Numbered from the stretch's first letter, positions 55,254 through 64,000 are shown. The stretch: 64,000 nucleotides of DNA from Flagellimonas sediminis (GCF_010500845.1 NZ_JAAAMI010000001.1:1-64000), one strand, 5' to 3'. The notes: generated by a model not told the origin, from the letters alone. Numbers and translations: made by a program.

Positions 55254-56396
55254 ATGATGGAAAAACCAATTCGCCGATATGACCTAGACTGGCTTCGTGT
55301 AATCGTCTTTGCTTTACTTATTTTTTACCATGTGGGTATGTTTTTTGTGCCTTGGGGATGGCATGTAAAAAACAATGTAATTTATGACTGGCTCCGTTGG
55401 CCGATGATGTTCTTGAACCAGTGGCGTCTTCCTATTCTATTTGTAATTTCAGGAATGGGCACGTACTATGCCCTCGGGAAAAGATCTTGGGGAAAATTCG
55501 TTTTGGAGCGATTTCTCCGATTAGGTATTCCATTGGTTGTCGGGATGATCTTGATCGTTCCACCACAGGTTTATTTTGAACGATTGGCCGATGGCGAATT
55601 CAGTGGATCCTACTATCAATACTTTACCACCATTGCTTTCAAAGGTGTCTACCCTGAAGGGAACATTAGCTGGCACCATCTATGGTTCTTGCCCTATTTG
55701 TTGGTTTTTTCATGGATCTTGTCGCCCATTTTCTTCTACCTCAGAAAACACAATACCCGTTTTATCGATTGGGTCAAAAGAATGATCCAAAAAACCTGGG
55801 GCATCTACATGTTTGTGATTCCCTTATATTTTGTGGAATCCTTGGTGGAACCTTTTTTTCCTATAACCCATGCCTTGGTGGATGATTGGTTCAACTTCAT
55901 TTTTAGTATCATCCTATTTTTCTATGGCTTTGTGTTGATTGCCACAGGAGAGGCTTTTTGGGAAACATTGGCCCGAATAAAATACAAGGCCTTGGCCTTG
56001 GGTATCATTGGCTTTACGGGACAATTGATCATCTGGTTATTTTTTGAAGATGGTTATGTAATCCATTTTACCGAAGCCATGCTCAAGGTGGTGAACATTT
56101 GGTCGTGGATCTTGGTCCTTTTCGCCTATGCTGCCCAATACCTGAACAGACCTAGCAAGGGCATTGCCTATGCAAACCGTGCGGTGTATCCCTTTTATAT
56201 TTTACACCAGACTATAACCGTGGGAATTGGTTATTACCTCATGAACCTCGATTGGGGATTTGTGCCCAAAGCCTTCATTTTAATAGTGGGCACATTCGGA
56301 ATCAGTTGGTTGATCTATGATCTTATTATTTTAAGGATTCCATTTCTACATCCTTTATTTGGGTTGAAGGGAAAGAAGAAAACGCCTGCAGGTTAA
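55254..56396 (+). CDS. Acyltransferase-3 family membrane protein
   Basis: This 380-residue integral membrane protein with about ten transmembrane helices starts with the family hallmark RRYDLDWLRVIVFALLIFYHVG (Arg-Tyr-Asp, His). It then shows LPILFVISGMGTYYALGKR and FVLERFLRLGIPL, like OpgC/acyltransferase-3 proteins that O-acylate glycans or lipids. Two adjacent ATGs are possible starts (55254 or 55257). The acyl acceptor is unknown. Confidence 0.88.
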   Translation: MMEKPIRRYDLDWLRVIVFALLIFYHVGMFFVPWGWHVKNNVIYDWLRWPMMFLNQWRLPILFVISGMGTYYALGKRSWGKFVLERFLRLGIPLVVGMILIVPPQVYFERLADGEFSGSYYQYFTTIAFKGVYPEGNISWHHLWFLPYLLVFSWILSPIFFYLRKHNTRFIDWVKRMIQKTWGIYMFVIPLYFVESLVEPFFPITHALVDDWFNFIFSIILFFYGFVLIATGEAFWETLARIKYKALALGIIGFTGQLIIWLFFEDGYVIHFTEAMLKVVNIWSWILVLFAYAAQYLNRPSKGIAYANRAVYPFYILHQTITVGIGYYLMNLDWGFVPKAFILIVGTFGISWLIYDLIILRIPFLHPLFGLKGKKKTPAG

Positions 56397-56420
56397 CGAT
56401 TTAACTTCAATTTATATACT

Positions 56421-56475
56421 TCATGGCAAGGTATTTGCTACTTTTATTTTTGTAAATAGCTCAATCTTGCCATGA
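56421..56475. promoter_or_regulatory. Inverted repeat bracketing a promoter and the start codon
   Basis: TCATGGCAAG (56421-56430) and CTTGCCATGA (56466-56475) are perfect 10-bp inverted copies 35 bp apart. A consensus -7 box TATTTTTG lies between them at 56445-56452, and the second arm contains the ATG of the next gene. This arrangement suits a regulator binding both arms around the promoter. Confidence 0.5.
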
Positions 56476-57113
56476 AAAAGTATGTTTTTGTTTTAATGGG
56501 ATTCATTTTGGGGATTTCCACTTTATGGGCACAATCGGACCTACCCACGACAAAGCCACTAGAGATTGGCAAGAACAACAACTTAGACATTAAGGCGAGC
56601 AATCAAGGCACTTCCCTTCGGATGCCATCCGTAATAGATGAGAACTTTGCCTCCAAAAACAATAAGCCCGGTGTTAAAATGTTGCCGGATAAAGAGTTGT
56701 TACAGGCTGGTTACGACATGGATATTGACCCGAAAGTGGGTGAAAAGGAAAAAAAGGGTTCCAAGGAGCATTTTGGCGACCAATATCTTGGCGATTTTAA
56801 GACCAATGCCAAGTTTGTGGGTATCGTTTGTAGAGACCATGAATATGTTGATGGTGACCGCATCAAAATCTATTTGAATGGTGAAGTGGTGGAATACAAC
56901 CTACTGCTGACAGGAGCTTTTAAAGGAATCAATATTGATTTGACACAAGGTTTTAACCGGATTGAGTTTGAAGCCTTGAACCAAGGTTCATCAGGCCCCA
57001 ATACTGCCCAAGTGGTGGTTACGGATGATAAAGGAGAGGTAATCCACAACAACCGATGGAACCTTTCCACAGGATCCAAGGCCAGTCTTATAATTATCAA
57101 GGAAGAAGAATAA
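56472..57113 (+). CDS. Small secreted protein of unknown function
   Basis: The 213-residue protein has a signal peptide (about 1-21, ending LWAQ), a low-complexity polar stretch (22-95), and a C-terminal beta-rich domain (about 100-210). The domain motifs include CRDHEYVDGDRIKIYLNGEVV and FNRIEFEALNQGSSGPNTAQVVV, looking like an Ig/jelly-roll type binding domain. No enzymatic motif is seen. It is preceded by a clear -7 element and converges with the GGT gene 20 bp away. Confidence 0.72.
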   Translation: MKKYVFVLMGFILGISTLWAQSDLPTTKPLEIGKNNNLDIKASNQGTSLRMPSVIDENFASKNNKPGVKMLPDKELLQAGYDMDIDPKVGEKEKKGSKEHFGDQYLGDFKTNAKFVGIVCRDHEYVDGDRIKIYLNGEVVEYNLLLTGAFKGINIDLTQGFNRIEFEALNQGSSGPNTAQVVVTDDKGEVIHNNRWNLSTGSKASLIIIKEEE

Positions 57114-57133
57114 CCGCTTCCCCCTATTGTCCT

Positions 57134-58822
57134 TTATTCTACTTTTCCCAAAGTAGTCGGACTTTCTGCCGTACCCTCCCAATCCGGGTCTGCAGCTCCG
57201 ATCCATTTTCCGGTAAGGGTATCCATCATCACGGCATGAACCCTACCGAAACGACCTGGTTGATCCACTTCTTCTACCATGAAACCATCTTCCTTAAACT
57301 GTTTGATATCATCCAACGTCCACGTACCGGGATGGGTTTCGGCCAATATCAATGTATCTCCTGTATGCACGCGGGCGGCGCCCAAGGCCTTGTTCAAGGG
57401 CATTTTTTGATCCAAAACCCTACTGGTCACCTGGGCCACAGCAGTCACGATCCTGCTTCCGCCAGCAGCACCCAATACCAGAAATGGTTTTCCTTTTTTG
57501 GTAATGATGAATGGGCTAATGTGCGAACTTGCCCGTTCGCCAGGTTTCATATCGCCCAGATAGCCTCCCAAAGTGGCGGCATATACAAATCCAAGTCCTT
57601 CTGTGGCCACTTTTGACCCCATGATAGGGCCCAAGGACTGGGTCAAAGCAATTACATTTCCTTGGGCATCAGCTACGGATAAATGGGTGGTGTGCCCATT
57701 TTCCGTCCAAGATGCAGGTCGATCCCAATTCATGGCTGCCTGCTGGGTAGGAAAAGGTACCATGGCCTCTGCCAAGGTCTTGGCATATTCCTTGGAGGTC
57801 AGCTTCTTGCCTACTTCCAAATCCTTTTGGCCATAACGATCTTCATAGGCCTTCACATTGGCTTGGTACACCAGTTCCGCCCAGGTGGTTTCCGGTACAT
57901 CTGCCAAATCGAAATTTTCAAGGACCTGTAGCATTTCAATCGTAATGGCCCCATAAGATGGAATAAATAATCCATGGAGTCCAAATCCCCTATATGATCC
58001 TTCAACCATATCTGCATCCCTGGCCTGATACTCTGCCATGGCGGCCATGCTCAAGGTGCCTCCGTGCTTTTGCACATCGTCCACTATTTTTTTGGCGATT
58101 TCACCTTCATAAAACACCTTTTCCCCTTCCTTGGCAATCAATTTAAGGGTATGGGCCAAGTCTTTTTGCACCAAACGGCTTCCTTCCACATAAGTGGTAT
58201 CCCCGTTCATAAAGTATTTGGAAGTTCCTGTAAATTCTTTGATCTTATCCATGGCCATGGATTGGCGTAAGGCTTCGCCAGGCAACACATTAAAACCTTC
58301 TTCGGCATGTTTGATGGCAGGCTGCATCACTGTTTCCAAATCCAGAGTTCCATAGTCCGACAACAATTTGGTCAAGCCCTTCACCACTCCGGGAACGCCA
58401 ATGGTAGCATATCCATACTGACCTTTGGGTGCTGTTTCGGGATCGTAATCAATTCCGGCTTGGGTAGTGGCATCCACCCCTGAAATTTTTCCATTGGAAG
58501 TCATCACAATGGCCTGCAACCTTCCTCCCAACCCCGACATGCTAGGCTCCACCACTGAAAGCACAAAGGCCGCGGCCACGGCTGCATCAATGGCATTGCC
58601 TCCTTTCTCCAGCATTTCTACCCCAGCCTCCGTTGCCAACGGATGGGCAGCCGCCACGGCACCATTTTCAGAAATGGAAACTTGTGGATCTCCATCATCC
58701 ACAATGGTCAAATTGGGATTGTTGACTGATTTATCGGTTTTTTCTTTACAGGAAAGGGTCACTATAAATAGTGAAGCAAGCAGGCAAATCGATTTTTTAT
58801 ACATGGTAGGTAATTTGGTCAT
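57134..58822 (-). CDS. Gamma-glutamyltransferase-family lipoprotein
   Basis: This 562-residue Ntn-hydrolase is made as a precursor that cleaves itself. The expected nucleophile is T378 in HTTHLSVAD, and a lipoprotein signal (VTLSC) is present. A second ATG at 58804 gives a more standard signal peptide and may be the true start. The other ATG (58822) directly abuts the stop of the upstream acylase gene. The segment where E. coli GGT has the glutamyl-binding Arg (R114) reads VDATTQAG here, and the usual Gly-rich GGGGF stretch reads GLGGRLQAI, so substrate choice may differ from glutathione. Confidence 0.87.
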   Translation of the reverse strand: MTKLPTMYKKSICLLASLFIVTLSCKEKTDKSVNNPNLTIVDDGDPQVSISENGAVAAAHPLATEAGVEMLEKGGNAIDAAVAAAFVLSVVEPSMSGLGGRLQAIVMTSNGKISGVDATTQAGIDYDPETAPKGQYGYATIGVPGVVKGLTKLLSDYGTLDLETVMQPAIKHAEEGFNVLPGEALRQSMAMDKIKEFTGTSKYFMNGDTTYVEGSRLVQKDLAHTLKLIAKEGEKVFYEGEIAKKIVDDVQKHGGTLSMAAMAEYQARDADMVEGSYRGFGLHGLFIPSYGAITIEMLQVLENFDLADVPETTWAELVYQANVKAYEDRYGQKDLEVGKKLTSKEYAKTLAEAMVPFPTQQAAMNWDRPASWTENGHTTHLSVADAQGNVIALTQSLGPIMGSKVATEGLGFVYAATLGGYLGDMKPGERASSHISPFIITKKGKPFLVLGAAGGSRIVTAVAQVTSRVLDQKMPLNKALGAARVHTGDTLILAETHPGTWTLDDIKQFKEDGFMVEEVDQPGRFGRVHAVMMDTLTGKWIGAADPDWEGTAESPTTLGKVE

Positions 58823-60994
58823 TTACTGTTTTTCTCCAGGGTGATAGGTAGCCTCGGCCCGTTTTAGAACATCTTCTTTATAGAAGGCGGCATCCTTCCA
58901 TTGAATATCCGCATAGCGCTGGGCCTGGTCATTAAAATGGGGGGAATTGGGGTCTCCACTTTGTCCGCCCGCCAACATGGTCTTAGCTTTCACCTTATCT
59001 CCAAACTCCACCACGGCCACAAAACTGTTGCCCCGGGTTCCATAGATTTTTTTTGTATTGTTGTCGTAACGGGCACCATATGCAGCCAAAGCCCCCCAAG
59101 TACCACTGGCAAAACCAATGGGGATGCTGGGTTTGGCATCATCAAAAGCCTGACGGATATCCCCGTTCAAACGTTGATATCGATTGACCTCTCCCCAAGG
59201 CATTTTCCAAGTGCCGAAATCGGATTTCAATTTTTCTACAGCTTCTGTGAACAGGCCCAACTTTTGGTCATCGGGCCAATCACTTCCCCAATACTCTACC
59301 CATTGCATGGAATACGTGCCTTCGGGTCTTTCTGCCTTTGAATAACAAAGCATACCGTAATAATGTGCCAGGGTCATGGCCACCGATTCCTTGGATGTTG
59401 TAAAATCCCACTGCCTCAGGGTTTCAATGGGTTCCTTCAATTCAGGAGTCGGATAGGCATCGTAGGCTTTCACCAGACCTGGAATCAACGTATTGAATGC
59501 AGGTAGATACGGATCGTGCGCCAATTGTATCAGACTGTCCAAGGTATAACCGCTTCGTCCGGTCAACAATTCAATGGCGTGAACGCCCCTGAAATTTTCT
59601 TGGTCACGTGACATGTAATTGGGGTAATCTTCTTTTTTCGGGCTGTATTCCAAAGCCGATGTAAAGGGTGTTGAGTTGCAATTCTGTATCCACCCATTTT
59701 TGGGGTTCAACACCAAAATATTCTCATCCACCGTATGAAGCCCTTGCCAGTCGGTCTTGGGATTGCTGCCATCAACAGGTTGGTCATAATCAAAAATGGT
59801 GTCCCGCTTCGGAATAAAATTTCCATGGAAATAGGCAATGTTCCCTTCGGCATCGGCATACACAGTGTTGTTGGAAGAATTGGTCCGAATGTCCATCATT
59901 TTACGGAAACCGGTATATCCCTCCTGTTTGGTTCGAATGTAAGATTGCTCCAAGGCTTTTACGGGTTCCCACATCATGGCAGAAGCCGTCCATTGTCCGT
60001 CCGCAACATGGGTGATAGGACCGTGATGGGTCCTGTACATCGGAAAGGTTTTCTCTTTGAGTGCTTCGCCTTCCTTGTATTTCAAAGTCACGCTGGTGGA
60101 ATCCACGGGACGCAGTTCTTCTCCATACTGATAGAACAGTTTTCCATCATTTTTTACAAGGGTTTCCTTGAATTCATCCATCACATCAGTATAGGTAGAC
60201 GTATGCATCCAACCCGTTTTTTCATTGAATCCCTGGTACACAAAAAACTGTCCCCAGGTGACAGCGCCATAGGCGTTCAACCCTTCTTCACTGACCACAT
60301 GTACTTCACCCCGAAAGTAAAATGATGTATGGGGGTTGATGAGCAACATGGCATTACCGGATTGGGTCAAATCCCCAGAAATGGCAATCCCGTTGGATCC
60401 TTTAGGCTCTGCCATTTCTTCCTTTTTCTTCTGTTGGAGCAATTCCATTTCTGGAATTTCCATACCACTTTCGTAAAACGTCTGGATTTTTCGGGTGGAT
60501 ATGCGTTCGATATCCCCGCCGATGGACCCTTCACTAAAGTACATGGGCATCCAAGGTTCAAATCGGGTGAGCAATTTGGGTTTTGCCTCGGGATGGGTAT
60601 AGAGGAAGTAGTTTATTCCGTCCGCAAAGGCATCGCAAAGCTGCTTTAACCATTCGGGACTTTTTTCATAATTGGCCTTGGCTTCTTCCTCCGTCATGAA
60701 CAATTTGGCCCTAAGATCACTGTAAAGTGCCTCTTCTCCCTCTACTTCGGCCAAACGGCCTGTGGCCCAGATGTAATTTTGCTCCACCCGATTAAAATCA
60801 TCTTCGCACTGGGCGTACAAGAGTCCAAAAACGGCATCGGCATCGGTTTTTCCATAGATGTGCGGAACGCCAAAATCGTCCCTGATGATGGTGATGTCCT
60901 TGGCTTGCGCCTTCCATTCCTCAATTTCTGTCTGAGGTTTTTGGGTACACGAAAAACTTAAAAGCAGTATTGTGAGAATGGCGAGTGGTCTCAT
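58823..60994 (-). CDS. Penicillin-acylase-family (Ntn) amidase lipoprotein
   Basis: The 723-residue protein carries lipobox SFSC (Cys16), an alpha-subunit part (about 20-190), a spacer, and the beta-subunit beginning at the Ser-Asn pair of KGSNGIAISG. S200 is the expected self-processing nucleophile. Further family traits are GDIERIST, INPHTSFYFRGE and SNNTVYADAEGNIAYFHGN. Members hydrolyse acyl amides such as beta-lactam side chains, acyl-homoserine lactones or cyclic lipopeptides. It is co-directional with the adjoining GGT-family gene, so the pair of secreted Ntn amidases may work on one amide-linked substrate. Confidence 0.9.
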   Translation of the reverse strand: MRPLAILTILLLSFSCTQKPQTEIEEWKAQAKDITIIRDDFGVPHIYGKTDADAVFGLLYAQCEDDFNRVEQNYIWATGRLAEVEGEEALYSDLRAKLFMTEEEAKANYEKSPEWLKQLCDAFADGINYFLYTHPEAKPKLLTRFEPWMPMYFSEGSIGGDIERISTRKIQTFYESGMEIPEMELLQQKKKEEMAEPKGSNGIAISGDLTQSGNAMLLINPHTSFYFRGEVHVVSEEGLNAYGAVTWGQFFVYQGFNEKTGWMHTSTYTDVMDEFKETLVKNDGKLFYQYGEELRPVDSTSVTLKYKEGEALKEKTFPMYRTHHGPITHVADGQWTASAMMWEPVKALEQSYIRTKQEGYTGFRKMMDIRTNSSNNTVYADAEGNIAYFHGNFIPKRDTIFDYDQPVDGSNPKTDWQGLHTVDENILVLNPKNGWIQNCNSTPFTSALEYSPKKEDYPNYMSRDQENFRGVHAIELLTGRSGYTLDSLIQLAHDPYLPAFNTLIPGLVKAYDAYPTPELKEPIETLRQWDFTTSKESVAMTLAHYYGMLCYSKAERPEGTYSMQWVEYWGSDWPDDQKLGLFTEAVEKLKSDFGTWKMPWGEVNRYQRLNGDIRQAFDDAKPSIPIGFASGTWGALAAYGARYDNNTKKIYGTRGNSFVAVVEFGDKVKAKTMLAGGQSGDPNSPHFNDQAQRYADIQWKDAAFYKEDVLKRAEATYHPGEKQ

Positions 60995-61046
60995 CTTGGG
61001 GGTTGGTTTTGTTTTATCTTGTTAAAATACGGGTTTTCCACATCAT

Positions 61047-62081
61047 TTACCAACTACCGCTGGAGCCGCCGCCGCCAGATCTTCCCCCACCACCTGAAAA
61101 ACTGCTGGACCTTCCACTTGAACTGGAGCCAAAGGAATGGCTCCCCGAAGATGAGAAGGTCTTGCCCATATAGGTTTTATCGGACTTGAACCAAGAAAGT
61201 TTGAAATCTTCCTTACCCTTGATCTGTATCTTTAAAACGGCTAACAATATGGTGAGAAGGAAAAACCCGATTATCCCATAAATGACCCATCCGACGCTCC
61301 CAAATAGCACTTCTTCATCAAAGGTAATGCCCATGATCGTCGCCAAAAAGAACAAGGGTACCCCAATGAAAATCAAGCCAAAAAATACCTGCAACAACCC
61401 GGCAAAAATCATGAACACTCCTGGAAAAAGTCCCAGTTTCCCTATCATGATGCCCCTAAACATTTCAATTAAACCGGAATAGCCTTTGTAAAAAACAAAT
61501 CCGCCAGGGACCATAAAAAAGGAGAGGAAAACCATCAGCAACACATAGCCCCACCACGGGAGTTGGTTCTCCGCTTCCATTTCCTTATTGAATTCGGCCA
61601 AAGCATCGGGGTTCTTCAACAATTCGATAAGTTGATCCGATGCTTCATCAAGACCTCCGAAGTAATCTTCCTCCTTGAATTTGGGGATCATGGTATTGCG
61701 GATGATGCGGGACGCCACCACATCCGTAATGAAGGGTTCCAAACCGTAGCCTACTTCTATTCGGACTTCCCTATCATTTTTGGAAAAGAGGATGAGTAGA
61801 CCGTTGTCCTTGCCCGCCTGACCCAATTTATTCTGATTGAATACCCCGTTGGCGTATTCTTCAATGGTCCCCCCTCCCAAGTCATTAATGGTCAGAATGA
61901 CCAATTGATTGGTCGTCTCGGTTTCAAATTGTGTGAGCTTGCTTCGAAGGCCTTCTAATTGTTCGGAGGTGAAAATACCTGCGTTGTCCGTAACAATTTG
62001 GTCAAGCTGGGGGTACTTCTCTTGGGAAAACCCAAAAATGGACAGCAGTACCAAATAGCAGAAAACCAGCGTCTTTCCCAT
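61047..62081 (-). CDS. TPM-domain membrane protein
   Basis: The 344-residue protein has a signal peptide (about 1-19), a periplasmic TPM domain (about 25-165: DNAGIFTSEQLEGLRSKLTQFE, VLTINDLGGG, GLLILFSKNDREVRIEVGYGLE), several transmembrane helices (about 185-295), and a Gly/Ser-rich tail ending GGSSGSW, as usual in this family. TPM proteins are linked to photosystem repair in plants and to membrane stress in bacteria; the bacterial role is unclear. Confidence 0.9.
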   Translation of the reverse strand: MGKTLVFCYLVLLSIFGFSQEKYPQLDQIVTDNAGIFTSEQLEGLRSKLTQFETETTNQLVILTINDLGGGTIEEYANGVFNQNKLGQAGKDNGLLILFSKNDREVRIEVGYGLEPFITDVVASRIIRNTMIPKFKEEDYFGGLDEASDQLIELLKNPDALAEFNKEMEAENQLPWWGYVLLMVFLSFFMVPGGFVFYKGYSGLIEMFRGIMIGKLGLFPGVFMIFAGLLQVFFGLIFIGVPLFFLATIMGITFDEEVLFGSVGWVIYGIIGFFLLTILLAVLKIQIKGKEDFKLSWFKSDKTYMGKTFSSSGSHSFGSSSSGRSSSFSGGGGRSGGGGSSGSW

Positions 62082-62144
62082 GACCCTAAGATACGGGAAA
62101 GTCGAATCGTCTGCTATTGAAAATGTATGAATGGATGTTTTGAT

Positions 62145-62477
62145 CTAATCCTCGGCAGGGGCCAATTCCACTTCCAGTCCGTCCAAATCGTCGGTCATAT
62201 GGATCTGGCAGCCCAAACGGCTATTGTCCTTTACAAAAAAGGCCTCGGACAACATGGCTTCCTCATCATCGGATTTTTCAGGAAGTTGGTGATCGGAAAG
62301 CACGTAACATTGACAGGAAGCACACATGGCCATCCCCCCACAAATACCGATGGTACCCTCTGGGGCCAACTCGTAGGAACGTACGACCTCCATCAGGTTC
62401 ATGTTCATATCCGTGGGGGCATCCACTTCGTGGAGTACGCCTTCCCTATCAATAATCTTTAGTTTTATATCGCTCAT
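62145..62477 (-). CDS. [2Fe-2S] ferredoxin, adrenodoxin type
   Basis: This 110-residue electron carrier has the cluster ligands C46, C52 and C55 (C-x5-C-x2-C in ICGGMAMCASC) and C90 in RLGCQI, the spacing of adrenodoxin/ISC-type ferredoxins. It lies 56 bp downstream of the ferredoxin reductase gene on the same strand, so it likely receives electrons from that enzyme. Confidence 0.94.
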   Translation of the reverse strand: MSDIKLKIIDREGVLHEVDAPTDMNMNLMEVVRSYELAPEGTIGICGGMAMCASCQCYVLSDHQLPEKSDDEEAMLSEAFFVKDNSRLGCQIHMTDDLDGLEVELAPAED

Positions 62478-62533
62478 ACCTATTTGGAAATCTATGCCTG
62501 AGTTTCCTTAACGTTTTAACTACTGCTTTATTT

Positions 62534-63592
62534 TTAATCGATAGATTTAACAACAGCCTTTGGTGCCTCTTTCTTGCTGCCATCAAAACCAGTGACACCC
62601 CCAACCGTGGTATACTTCATGACATATTTTTTATCGGGGAAGATACGTTGATAGGCACTTTGGCACATTAAAGTGGCTTCGTGGAACCCACACAAGATCA
62701 ATTTTAGCTTACCTGGGTAGGTATTCACATCACCAATGGCATAGATACCGGGAACATTGGTTTGATAATCGTAGGAGTTGTTCACCTTGATGGCATTCTT
62801 CTCTATTTCCAATCCCCAATCGGCAATGGGTCCGAGTTTTGGGGAAAGTCCAAATAATGGGATAAAATGATCGACTTCCACCTCGGTTTCTTCCAAAGTA
62901 TCCACATTCTGGACGGTAACTTTCTCTAGCATATCCTCTCCATGAAGGGCCACTACTTCAGAAGGGGTCATCAGATTGATCTTTCCTTCATTTTTCAAGT
63001 GCTGTACCTTTTCAACGGAATCCAAGGCTCCCCGAAATTCATTTCTTCGGTGTACCAACGTAACCTGATCGGCCACATCGGCCAAGAAAATGGACCAGTC
63101 GAGGGCAGAATCCCCTCCTCCGGCGAGCAACACCTTTTTACCGCGATATATTTCCGGTTCTTTGATCATATAGGCCACTCCATCCTCCTCATATTTGGCC
63201 AAGTTGTCCAAAATAGGTTTTCGAGGCTCAAAACTCCCAAGTCCACCAGCAATGGCCACCACAGGAGCATGGTGTTTGGTGCCTTTATTGGTTGTGACCA
63301 CAAAAGTGCCGTCCTCCAACTTATCAATGGTTTCGGCCCGCTCTCCCAAGGTAAACCCAGGTTGAAAGGGTTTGATCTGTTCCATCAGATTGTCCACCAA
63401 CTCCCCAGCCAACACTTCGGGAAAACCGGGGATATCGTAAATGGGTTTTTTGGGATAAATCTCGGAGCACTGCCCACCGGGTTGCGGCAAGGCATCAATC
63501 AAATGGCATTTCAATTGCAACAGGCCTGCTTCAAAAACAGCAAAGAGACCCGTAGGTCCCGCTCCAATAATCAGTATATCGGTTTTGATCAT
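62534..63592 (-). CDS. Ferredoxin--NADP+ reductase, thioredoxin-reductase type
   Basis: The 352-residue FAD/NAD(P)H oxidoreductase has the FAD motif GAGPTGLFAVFEAGL (from residue 10), PGGQCSEIYP, the NAD(P)H-binding motif AGGGDSALDW (about 155-164) and the C-terminal FAD motif YAIGDVNTYPGKLKLILCGF. The redox-active CxxC of thioredoxin reductase is absent, as expected for YumC-type ferredoxin reductases. The adjoining ferredoxin and NifU genes support a role in Fe-S electron supply. Confidence 0.92.
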   Translation of the reverse strand: MIKTDILIIGAGPTGLFAVFEAGLLQLKCHLIDALPQPGGQCSEIYPKKPIYDIPGFPEVLAGELVDNLMEQIKPFQPGFTLGERAETIDKLEDGTFVVTTNKGTKHHAPVVAIAGGLGSFEPRKPILDNLAKYEEDGVAYMIKEPEIYRGKKVLLAGGGDSALDWSIFLADVADQVTLVHRRNEFRGALDSVEKVQHLKNEGKINLMTPSEVVALHGEDMLEKVTVQNVDTLEETEVEVDHFIPLFGLSPKLGPIADWGLEIEKNAIKVNNSYDYQTNVPGIYAIGDVNTYPGKLKLILCGFHEATLMCQSAYQRIFPDKKYVMKYTTVGGVTGFDGSKKEAPKAVVKSID

Positions 63593-63656
63593 CTACAAAA
63601 AAATTTTGGCGTGCAACTTACTGCTTGCCCAAGGAAGTAATTATGATTTTTGTCAG

Positions 63657-63896
63657 TTAGCCCACACTGATAACTTCTTCAATTTGAGGAGCATACTTTT
63701 TTATGGTCATTTCCACTCCACTCTTCAAGGTCATCTGATTGACACTACATGCGATACAGTTCCCTTCCAAACGTACTTTAACCGAGTTATCGTTGTCAAT
63801 GGATATCAAGGTAATATCACCACCATCACTCTGGAGAAAAGGTCGAATTTCATCCAAGGCTTTTTCCACGTTGCTCTTAATTTCTTCTGAAGTCAT
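63657..63896 (-). CDS. NifU C-terminal-domain Fe-S scaffold protein
   Basis: This 79-residue protein consists only of a NifU-like C-terminal domain: IRPFLQSDGGDITLISI followed by CIAC (C47, C50), the cluster-carrying CxxC, and SVNQMTLKSGVE. It should carry or transfer a [4Fe-4S] cluster in the cytoplasm. It begins 2 nt after the stop of the Mrp-type gene, so the two are surely co-expressed. Confidence 0.94.
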   Translation of the reverse strand: MTSEEIKSNVEKALDEIRPFLQSDGGDITLISIDNDNSVKVRLEGNCIACSVNQMTLKSGVEMTIKKYAPQIEEVISVG

Positions 63897-63898
63897 AC

Positions 63899-64000
63899 TT
63901 ATTTCTTTTTAACGGCCGAACAACCAGCCATTGTTGTAATCTTGATTGCTTCGGTAGGAGGAAGGTCCGTATTGCGACGTACCAGTTCCTGCACCACGTT
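63899..64000 (-). CDS. Mrp/NBP35-family Fe-S carrier ATPase, C-terminal part (cut by window edge)
   Basis: The last 33 codons and a TAA stop are visible. The peptide ends LPPTEAIKITTMAGCSAVKKK, which matches the C-terminus of flavobacterial Mrp/NBP35 (ApbC-like) ATP-binding proteins that deliver Fe-S clusters. The CxxC and P-loop lie outside the window. It is the upstream member of the mrp-nifU-reductase-ferredoxin run. Confidence 0.75.
   Translation of the reverse strand, partial: NVVQELVRRNTDLPPTEAIKITTMAGCSAVKKK

Noticed and set aside
1..64000. CRISPR arrays, tRNA and rRNA genes, insertion sequences
   Set aside because: No regularly spaced repeats, cloverleaf sequences, rRNA stretches or transposase motifs were seen.

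Overview
The window reads as chromosome from a member of the Bacteroidota, most likely a marine Flavobacteriaceae (genus not determinable here). Supporting signs are a SusC/SusD outer-membrane pair, many SPII lipoproteins with short Bacteroidota-type signal peptides, promoter elements of the TTTG / TAnnTTTG type instead of -35/-10 boxes, almost no Shine-Dalgarno sequences, the mevalonate isoprenoid route, and many FG-GAP/ASPIC proteins. About 48 protein genes are supported, two of them not obvious by length (a 50-codon basic ORF at 2720 and the cut 3' end of an Mrp/NBP35 gene at the right edge). No rRNA, tRNA, CRISPR array or insertion sequence was recognised.

Layout. 1-231: a palindrome-rich element. 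232-8275: M1 peptidase, small lipoprotein, an AT-rich insert with a basic micro-ORF and a TTG-start dGTPase, a CBM9-like/DUF5916 outer-membrane protein, an AraC regulator and a cupin. 8478-10614: DUF2975 plus HTH pair, a decayed 3' copy of a pseudouridine synthase gene, then divergent HxlR regulator and SDR with six GTTAC boxes between them. 10805-14792 (minus): mvaD, mevalonate kinase, UbiA prenyltransferase, pseudouridine synthase. 14883-20836: TspO, DUF1697, and a glycerol block (glpK, glycerol channel, GDPD lipoprotein, BaiN-like flavoprotein). 20885-31132: an alpha-glucan locus (GH13 lipoprotein, GH65 phosphorylase, LacI regulator, divergent SusC/SusD) with a palindromic LacI-type operator upstream of susC.

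31312-44298 is one long co-directional run: three tandem ~1,080-1,115-residue FG-GAP/ASPIC lipoproteins, a vanadium-haloperoxidase/PAP2-like lipoprotein with the full oxyanion-binding set, a SRPBCC/GyrI-like protein and a propeller-like protein. It converges on a 1,238-residue minus-strand protein that appears to join a metallophosphoesterase, a CotH/HipA-like kinase-type domain and a BamA-type barrel. 48065-52648 holds an HD phosphohydrolase fused to a Pycsar-type transmembrane effector domain, a large GAF protein and a cytosolic metallophosphoesterase. 52645-62081 holds a class V aminotransferase, a membrane AraC regulator, an acyltransferase, a small secreted protein, a GGT/penicillin-acylase pair and a TPM protein. 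62145-64000 (minus) is an Fe-S/redox operon: Mrp, NifU, ferredoxin-NADP reductase, [2Fe-2S] ferredoxin.

The most noteworthy items are the phosphoesterase-kinase-barrel fusion, the ASPIC x3 plus haloperoxidase run, the HD-PycTM fusion with no cyclase nearby, the AT-rich dGTPase plus acid-free micro-ORF, and the old 3' duplication of the pseudouridine synthase gene flanking the HxlR/SDR block. All functional statements rest on motif recognition by eye; no database search was run.
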